Positions 57,151 through 64,000 of a DNA stretch of 64,000 nucleotides are shown in pieces. The DNA comes from Raphanus sativus (lineage: Eukaryota; Streptophyta; Magnoliopsida; Brassicales; Brassicaceae): contig NC_079518.1 in assembly GCF_000801105.2 (NCBI RefSeq), forward strand, positions 27,074,800 to 27,138,799, in the 5' to 3' direction. Every line of letters begins with the position of its first letter. Within the stretch, counting starts at the first letter, position 1. Below the pieces are notes generated by a model. It saw nothing but the letters and a program-made list of their open reading frames with translations, was not told the origin of the DNA and searched no databases. The position numbers and the translations under genes are program-made.

Positions 57151-59737
57151 TTTGGGATTTTCTCGGAAACTTTTGAAATTCAAAAAGAGGGAAGAAGATA
57201 TCTCAGACTATAAAAAAACCATAACTCACTTTTTCTGCTTTATTAATATTTTTTTGAACGGACATGAAACAAATGAAAAAAAAAAGTACAAACCCAAAAT
57301 GGTTTTAGTTAAGATGGGCCGGGCCTAGTACATCAACTAAGAACCTTCAAAGTGGAAACTCAAATTAGTACCAGTCCTCCGAAGAAAATTTGTTGGAGTT
57401 GAGTTTTTTTTTTCTTTTTTTTTTTTTTTACAAGCAAATGCTCACAGTTAAGTTTACAAAAAGCATTAGTATCCGTTATTATAAGTTTTATATTCGTTGT
57501 TATCCAATCATCATTTATCACATAAGCATTTACAAAAATATTTACAAGATGTTTATGCTCTACAAATATTTCTTGTTCAATGCTCTCGTGGTAGAACATT
57601 TGCAATTAGAATATATATAAATTTAAAAATAATTATAGATGATTAATTTATTTATATTTAATAATATAAAAATTATGTTTGTAATAATATAAGTTGATTT
57701 TTTTTAAAGAACAATATTTCACCTTTGAATATAATATAATATAATTTATATAATCACACATATCATTAATTATTTTTAATAACAAAACATAACATGATAT
57801 ATATTTATATTATATATTATAAAATAAACATATCTATATTATTTAGATTAAGTTATATCTCATATTTTAATTTTTATGATAAATTATATATGAATCATTT
57901 ACTGTTCTACCAATAAATAAATAATGATAATTTATATATAAATTATATATAATTTATTTATTTTATTTAGTAATATCAAAAAATATTTTTATATCCAGAA
58001 GTAAATTTTATATATTTTAAAATAATTTTAAATTTTCTTTAAATAATAATATTTCACATTTAAAATTTAATGTAAGTTATATAATCAAACAAGATTCATT
58101 ATTATGAATAACAAATATATTATAGTTTAATATATATATTATCTTAAATAAATATATTATTTTCTAAATTTTATGATAATTTTAAAATTGCATATTACTA
58201 ATATTCTACTAAACACTTTATTAAAAACTTTAATGAAAGCATACTGCTACTGCTTTAGTATCTGTCGTACCAATCGAAACCTAGTAACTTAACTTTTTAG
58301 TATATAGAGAAACTTCTAAGTATCATATAAGCAAGGAAATTAAAGAAACTATCTTTAAATAATCTAATGTACAATTAGTGACCAAAATACTTTTAATGAA
58401 ATATCTTGAAATAATTTTTAGTTTAGTGTTTTTTTTTTGTAAATCACATTTTAACTAAATTTTAGTTATGTATTGTACTTTGTTTTTTATACTATATTTT
58501 TTATTTTCAGCCAATTGGATATTAAGATAGTGATTCAACATTTACGATAATGATACTTTCATTACGAAATTTCAGTAATAATATTTCATAAATAAGGAAA
58601 AAGAAAATAATATTTGTGTGTAATTTATCTAGTTTTAGAATGGTCCTCCGCGTTTTTATCACTTCATATATTGTATTGTCAAACATAAAAAGACGTATGT
58701 TAAAAATATGTGATTTTTCTGTTCCACCCATTTCTGGAACAATTCGTTCGCCGTTCCTTCTTTCGCATGATCCAAACATTTGGTCGGTTGTTCACAGGAT
58801 TCCCAAAGCCCTCATTTGACCGCTAAAATTGGGATCTTTCTTCTCTGCGACTTGAATTATGTGTGTCTGTCAGAAGTTCTCCTCCTCCTGTAAGAGTACA
58901 TCCTCATGCAAGAGTACATGAAATGGAAACATCTCCATTAGTTTATATATATATATATAACTTAAGAGAGATTGAAAAGTATTGTACTACGCATGCACTA
59001 TGTATTTTCACAAATGAATAAATTGAATAAGATTATGCAGTGTTGAAGTTTTATGAAGAAGTATAAAATAACTTTTTGTTTCTAAAACTAGTTTTTTCTT
59101 AGTTTTAGAAAATCTATTTGTTCAATCATGTTTTCCACAAATCACATAATTGACAAAATGAAGTAAGGTGAAATTTTTTGATGGTTCTCCACATTTTTTT
59201 TATCATGTCATACATTTTTATTGTTAAGTCTTACGTTAATACATTTTTAAAATTTTATATTATTGAATGGCTAACATTAACTCAACAACTCCATAACATA
59301 TTACTTAACAACCTCGTAAAGAGTTTAATATTCTCTAATAAAAACTTAATCTAGTCACTTGCTGCAAAAAAAAACAGAATGTTTAAGCAAAAAAAAAGTT
59401 AAATATTCTCTAGTTGGAAATAAAATCATCAAACTATGTTATTTTTAGACTAAGGGTAGTTCATGAAATTTCTGTTAAATATGATAAAGTTAATCCAATC
59501 ACTTGTTACCTGATATGTTGTTCTTGAATGTTTCTACAACTGATTAATGATACATAACATAATTACTGAATCAAAAATAATAAAAACTTTTTTTCATAAT
59601 TTTACACCTTATAGGTAACATTTTCAATGGTGAAACCATTTCCCAATTTAACTTTCCAAATATTTTACCGCAAGAGAATCAAAACATATTTACTTCAAAT
59701 AATTTACTTTTACTGTTTGACCTTAAAATAATACTAA
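57151..59737. other. AT-rich intergenic DNA upstream of TIO
   Basis: No supported gene. 57.6-58.3 kb is nearly pure A/T with repeated tttatatat/aataata words. A 67-codon frame at 58616-58819 has no recognisable domain. A TA run is at about 58944-58959. Confidence 0.55.
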
Positions 59738-59854
59738 GGGCATCCGCAACGCTGGATGGTAAGGCATTTCTTAGCTCTAATTCTTAGACAAACTGATTAA
59801 AAAAAATATAATATTCGTGTAACTTAAGAATCAATCCTTAATTAAGAATATTAA

Positions 59855-61363
59855 GAGCATCATTAACCGGGGCGCTTAACCAAAGTGCTTAGATTAATTT
59901 TGATTAAAAAAATAAGAAAATGAAGTTTAAAGAGAAAAGTCGACGCTTAATTAAGCCACAGAAACAACGACGCTTAGGGACACGCGTCATAACGACGATG
60001 TCTCTCTCTCTCTCATCTCTTTCTCTCTTTCGTATTCTTTCTCTCATCTCTATCGCTCTCACCAAAGGAAGAAGACGAAGGAGATCGATTTCGAAGGGGG
60101 TAGGTGTGTGAGAGGACAGAGAGGGGGATCGATAAGGCGGCAGCCGATGGGGAGCTAAGAGTATTCATCGTCTCTGGCGATAACATCGGCTCTCGTCTTA
60201 TGTTCTCCCTCAAAAAGCTCTCTCCTTTACTCCTCTGTTTCCATAGTTGGAGGGTAAGCATCTGGGATTGAAGGAAACTGAAATCTCGTATATTTACTTC
60301 TAACAAAATTGTTTTTTTATACTGTAAGATTAGTGATGTGAAAATTTGTTTTTTTTTTGTTTCCCATGGAGGATTTGGCTGTAATGGGTTTGTGGGAGCT
60401 TTTGCCGCATCTTTATAAGTTCCGTGTGAGATGTTAAACTAAACTATAAGTTCCATGGAGGATTTGTCTGTAATGGATTTTGCTGTAATGGGTTTGTGGG
60501 AGCTTTTGCCGCATCTTTTGATTCTTTTATTTACTTCTCTGGTTTTGAGATTGCAGGTGAAGTTGAAGGAGACTATTGATGCTGCAGCTATGTTTAAGCC
60601 ACACGTTGTTGTGACTGTTGATTGAAAGGGCTTCTCTTTTCGTCTACTTAAAGAGTTGAGAGGTAAACAACACTAAATTATTCTTTTTACGCTTGTAAGA
60701 GAGAATCAACGAGGTTTAAGCGAACACGGTCTGTTCAATAATGCTTTGCAATGAATTGTCTCTCTTATCATATCAGTATTAGAAAAACACGATTTGTTGA
60801 ATTTTAACAAGTTTTACTCATGGTAAGCTTAATCCGACCGTAGTCTCTAGTATAATGCCCTTGTTGAAATCAAAATAATCAGCTTATTGTAAACATGATA
60901 ATTAAAATATGTAATAACATGTGACTGTTCTCGTTTTCTTCGTCTCAAGTTTTTTCAAAACTGATTCATCTTCGTGTTTCAGGGCAAGACAGAATTAAAG
61001 AATGGAGCATTGGGAGTTTTCTTGTGTCACGGAGTGGAGGAAGTCTTGTAGTTTTCTGTCTTGTTGTCTTGTAGCATTGGGAGTAAACTAATAGTTTTCT
61101 GTCGTGGAGGAAGTCTTGTAGTTTCCAGTCACGTTTGATCACACACATATTCTCTCATTCTCAACCAACTGAGATCATCTTGTTTAAACATGTTTTTCAT
61201 AAAATGTTTAATTCTTTTTTAAGAACTCTAAACTAAGCGACTTGCATTGGAGGTGGTAAATTTTAAAATCTCTTAGCTATGTCTCTTAACTCACTTTACT
61301 ACTTAAAAACTATTAAAAAAATAGCTAAGCCACTCTAATAAGAGCTTTGGGATAATGATGCTC
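59855..61363. mobile_element. Inner Pack-type PIF/Harbinger-like element carrying LpxB pieces
   Basis: TIRs GAGCATCATTAACC and (inverse) GAGCATCATTATCC, 13 of 14 identical. TAA on both sides (59852-59854 and 61364-61366). 1509 bp, no transposase. The interior is dominated by fragments of a lipid-A-disaccharide synthase gene. Near 61020-61135 a 27-bp piece (gtggaggaagtcttgtagtt) is duplicated. Confidence 0.75.
60151..60660 (+). pseudogene. Captured fragments of lipid-A-disaccharide synthase (LpxB-like)
   Basis: In order: ELRVFIVSGDNIGSRLMFSL (about 60153-60215; a few residues of the usual SGEVSGDNIGSR are missing); MEDLAVMGLWELLPHLYKFR (about 60366-60428); the same exon again, diverged and cut (about 60453-60520); then VKLKETIDAAAMFKPHVVVT (about 60558-60625) and GFSFRLLKELR after a TGA. 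These are consecutive N-terminal parts of plant mitochondrial LpxB, which joins UDP-2,3-diacylglucosamine and lipid X. Introns and duplications break the frame, and the catalytic C-terminal half is absent. Confidence 0.75.
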
Positions 61364-61559
61364 TAAGGACTAAGTCCTTAATGTGTTGGCAGCGTCTGAT
61401 TGGTGAGGCGGAAGGTTGTGTTAAAAAAAAATCATTCAGGCTGGCGATGAAAAAAAAATCTGTATGGTGAAACGAAGGCGATCCCGACTCTTCTCCAGAC
61501 TCCTCCGGCGTCTGCTTCCTCAACTCCCCAAAGCCCCAAATCGGAATCCGCCATTCTTC

Positions 61560-61672
61560 TCCCGACTCCTCCCTCTCTTTCAAGAGATTAATTCCCATCG
61601 CCACCCTCTCCACCTCTTCTCCCACCCTCGGTCTCGCCGATACGTTCACTCAGCTCAAAAAACAAGGCAAAG
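61560..61672 (+). pseudogene. Captured exon of tryptophan synthase alpha subunit
   Basis: Reads [24 protein letters not shown] and then meets a taagttcc donor-like sequence. GL.DTF..LK.QGKVA.IPY is the start of the mature TrpA/TSA1 barrel, the enzyme that releases indole from indole-3-glycerol phosphate. Upstream, Ser/Pro-rich sequence from about 61463 could be its transit peptide, but the frame is not continuous. Only this first exon is present. Confidence 0.6.
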
Positions 61673-62110
61673 TAAGTTCCTGTCTGAAATCCCAATCCTA
61701 GTGATAGCATATGGTAATGATGAGCCTTGGCTATTATTCACCGTTAGGCTTTGAGAATCAGTTGTAGAGAAATCTAAGATTTAAGATTCAGTTCTTAAAC
61801 CATTGAAAGTAGAGACAACTTTGTGATGTTAACTGCTTCATTGCTTTGATTCATCAGGGGGATGATAAAGTTGTTACCTTTATGTGTTTTAGTCAAAAAA
61901 AATACTTAAATTTTAACCATTCAATTAGAGGACTGGGTGATGTTACTGATGTTTTGATTCATCAGTGGATGATAAAGTTGTTCTCTTTATAGATATGTTT
62001 GTATGGTTTTTTTTTTATTAGGACTAAAGGCTTGAGTTTTGATGAGAGACAAGACATGTTTTGGTTCATCAAAGTTGTTTCTCTTTGTGTGTGTGCGTGT
62101 TTTTGTATCT

Positions 62111-62700
62111 AGGAGTATGCAAGGCAAGTCAAATTGCTGATCTTTTCCCAGCGGTTTCACCTGAGATCGTTGTAAGGGAAGCGAGGTTAGAGGACTGCTG
62201 GGAAATGGCAGAGACTCACTGCTGATAATGGGGTTCTCTGTTCCACCAGGGTGCCAGAGGGTCTGTTTAGTCGCTATGATAGGTAGCTCGGCAGATGAAC
62301 CCATCTGCATCGGTAGCCAAGATTTCAAGATTGGTGCTTTTGATGCAAAGATTAGTCTTAACAAAGGCGCTATGTAGCTGGGATATTAACTGTTGATACC
62401 GTCACTGATTATCTTCCAAGGAAAGGACCTCTCTGTCAGAGAAGGTTTGTTTGCTTTCTCTTCTCATATGCCTCTCTGTTCTTGAAGACTAAGGACTATT
62501 TGTTTTTTTTTTTTTGGTTTCAGGACGGGGATTGCTTACATATCAAACGTGGCGGTACGAGAGAGTTTCAGGCGCAAGGGGATAGCAAAGAGACTCGTAT
62601 GGAAAGCAGAGGCTTTACCTCAAAGTGGTCTGTTACTTACCCTTTGGGTGGGGGCTGAGGATCTGCATTGGTCAGAACTTCTCTATGCTGGAGACAAAGA
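62111..62700 (+). pseudogene. Captured fragment of a GNAT-family N-acetyltransferase
   Basis: Piece 1 (about 62111-62445) carries, over several frames, EIVVREARLEDCWEMAETHC, PPGCQRVCLVAMIGSSADEP, QDFKIGAFDAKISLNKG and GILTVDTVTDYLPRKGPL. Piece 2 (62525-62690, after a ttcag acceptor) reads [35 protein letters not shown]. Motif A of GNAT proteins ([16 protein letters not shown], binding acetyl-CoA) is intact, but the protein breaks off and runs into unrelated sequence ([20 protein letters not shown]). Indels break piece 1. Similar to plastid GNAT acetyltransferases as I recall them. Confidence 0.65.
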
Positions 62701-63348
62701 TGGCAATGTCATTGATTCTACAAAAGTTCTCCTTTGAGCTCTCTCCTTCTTATGTTCATGCGCCTCAGATGGTCATGATCACTCGTCCTCAATTCAGAGC
62801 CCATCTCATCCTCCACAAGCTCTGATTATTTACTGTACTGGTGATGTCATCAAGAATAAAATGTTTTATGGATGCAAAGATGGTACTTGTATATTATTTA
62901 CTTGAACGTTACTTGACTATTTGTAACTTTGCTGCTCAAAGCTATCAGTTGATGTTATGTTGCCATCATCAAGTTTACGAAGTGTAGAACAACATTTTGA
63001 ATGGAACACTCTCTTTCAAGAAATTAAATTGTGTTGTTGACTTTATTATCTTTTTGGTGTTCATATAAAAATTCCAAAGTTCTAGGAAAATTATGCATGG
63101 ATATACACATATATACACATAAAAATTCCAAAGTTCTAAAATCCAATTCAAAAAAAAAAAAAAATTCTAAGAACTCCATGATGAATAACACCATCGAAGA
63201 TACAGTTATGATTAGAATCCTCAACTATTTAATAAAAAAAAAAAAACAATATTCTAATCCTAAGGACTCCAATGGTGTTACCCACCATTGGAGGTGCTCT
63301 AACGGCTCCCATAATATAGGAATAGGATGAGAGGAGAGAGACAAGGGA

Positions 63349-64000
63349 ATGAGATTAAGCAACGCCGTTTTTCATTTCATATCCTCAACCAAACCTCCCT
63401 CTAGGGTTTACTCTTCCAATCTCCGTTGCCATTTCCTCACGAACTTCCGCATCTCCTCCTCTTCCGTCGCCGTCATGCCTGGTTCCGATCCATCAGAGAT
63501 TCAGTGGCCAGCTAGGAGAGTCAGAGACACTTTTTTCGATTTATTCAAGGGGAAATGTCACAAGTTCTGGCCGTCCAGCCCCGTCGTTCCCCACAATGAT
63601 CCTACTCTTTTCTTCGCTAACGCCGGTACCAAACTCCGATCGCCAATTCGACGAGATTGGAATAGTTAGCTGTGGGATTCAGATTCTATTGAATCAGTAT
63701 AGGATACTGATTGTATAGCATCGCGATGCATTGATTCTCGATTGTCAGTTGATCGTAATTGATGAGACTTTGTAGGTTGGGAGGTTCATATACTGCTGAC
63801 TCTTAGCTTTCTTGATATGTCTATTGAATTAGGTTAGTCTCGTAGCGGACACTGCTTGTGGAGTTAAGTTGAGTGGTTTATTCATTGTTCTTGAAGCTTT
63901 GGGAGATTTTTATGTACTGGCGATAACTAGAACAAGGAATGACACTGAAAGTTCTCTGTTTTTTTTCTGTTCAAGGAATGAACCAGTACAAACCGATATT
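63349..64000 (+). CDS. ALATS: Alanyl-tRNA synthetase, first exons (runs off the window)
   Basis: Exon 1 63349-63625, intron 63626-63975 (gtacca...ttcaag), exon 2 from 63976. The joined reading gives [20 protein letters not shown] ... [19 protein letters not shown] then MNQYKPI. This is the class II catalytic start of AlaRS, which charges tRNA-Ala. Two in-frame starts: ATG 63349 adds a 42-residue, Ser/Arg-rich, acid-free leader typical of a mitochondrial presequence; ATG 63475 (MPGSDPSE) gives the cytosolic form. In Arabidopsis one gene makes both forms through such starts. Odd residues: KGKCHKF has Cys where the family has Gly, and PTLFF has Phe for Leu. Upstream lies the transposon ending at 63299. 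Matches At1g50200 from memory. Confidence 0.93.

Larger units (their letters stand above)
59738..63299. mobile_element. Outer Pack-type PIF/Harbinger-like element with captured gene fragments
   Basis: Left TIR GGGCATCCGCAACGCTGG, right (inverse) GAGCACCTCCAATGGTGG. Flanked by TAA at 59735-59737 and 63300-63302. Its body is interrupted at TAA 59852-59854 by a second element and resumes at 61364 (taaggactaagtccttaatg, tgttggcagcgtctgattgg), the same body motif as the element at 32-34 kb. It carries fragments of tryptophan synthase alpha and a GNAT acetyltransferase, both plus strand. No transposase. It ends 50 bp before the alanyl-tRNA synthetase start codon, so it now forms that gene's upstream region. 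Confidence 0.7.

Noticed and set aside
58616..58819. A 67-codon gene upstream of TIO
   Set aside because: No homology recognised, no splice or promoter support, and embedded in AT-rich repeat DNA.

Overview
The window is plant nuclear DNA. Its genes have many short GT-AG introns, its intergenic DNA is very AT-rich, and it is packed with class II and non-LTR repeats. The genes and their order match, as far as I remember it, the Arabidopsis thaliana chromosome 1 run from At1g50380 down to At1g50200. The repeat families look like those of Brassica or a close relative. I cannot name the species from sequence alone.

Conserved host genes, left to right: start of a prolyl oligopeptidase gene (1-84, minus); FyPP1/PP6 catalytic subunit (22446-25116, minus, 10 coding exons); TAF15 RRM/RanBP2-zinc-finger protein (39552-42273, plus, 7 exons); an NPH3/BTB protein (43781-46228, plus, 3 exons); the TIO/FUSED kinase with a long repeat-like C-terminus (50127-56748, minus, 22 coding exons); and the first exons of alanyl-tRNA synthetase (63349-64000, plus). 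For all complete genes I rebuilt the exons by splice sites and frame, and the lengths (303, 382, 529 and 1327 aa) fit the known family members.

The intervals between them are TE-rich. 0.99-12.2 kb is a decayed autonomous Helitron on the minus strand (RPA-like gene, then Rep/helicase). 13.9-17.7 kb holds nested hAT-like elements, one carrying a minisatellite. 18.0-19.1 and 48.9-49.7 kb are poly(A)-tailed retroposons with target duplications. 19.8-21.6 kb is a broken XBAT34/35-like RING gene that has lost its central ankyrin repeats. 25.9-27.0 kb is a broken unrecognised gene. 30.5-32.2 kb is a broken F-box gene with a triplicated tail. 35.3-38.8 kb is a cluster of foldback elements, one bounded by tRNA-like modules, and a short element inserted in a Helitron terminus.

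The most unusual content is two nested sets of short-TIR elements with TAA/TTA target duplications, as in PIF/Harbinger (about 32.2-35 kb and 59.7-63.3 kb). They carry exon-intron fragments of unrelated host genes: an SSUH2/DnaJ-like protein, a ubiquitin protease, lipid-A-disaccharide synthase, tryptophan synthase alpha and a GNAT acetyltransferase. No CRISPR, tRNA or rRNA gene is supported. Arabidopsis locus names come from memory and were not searched.
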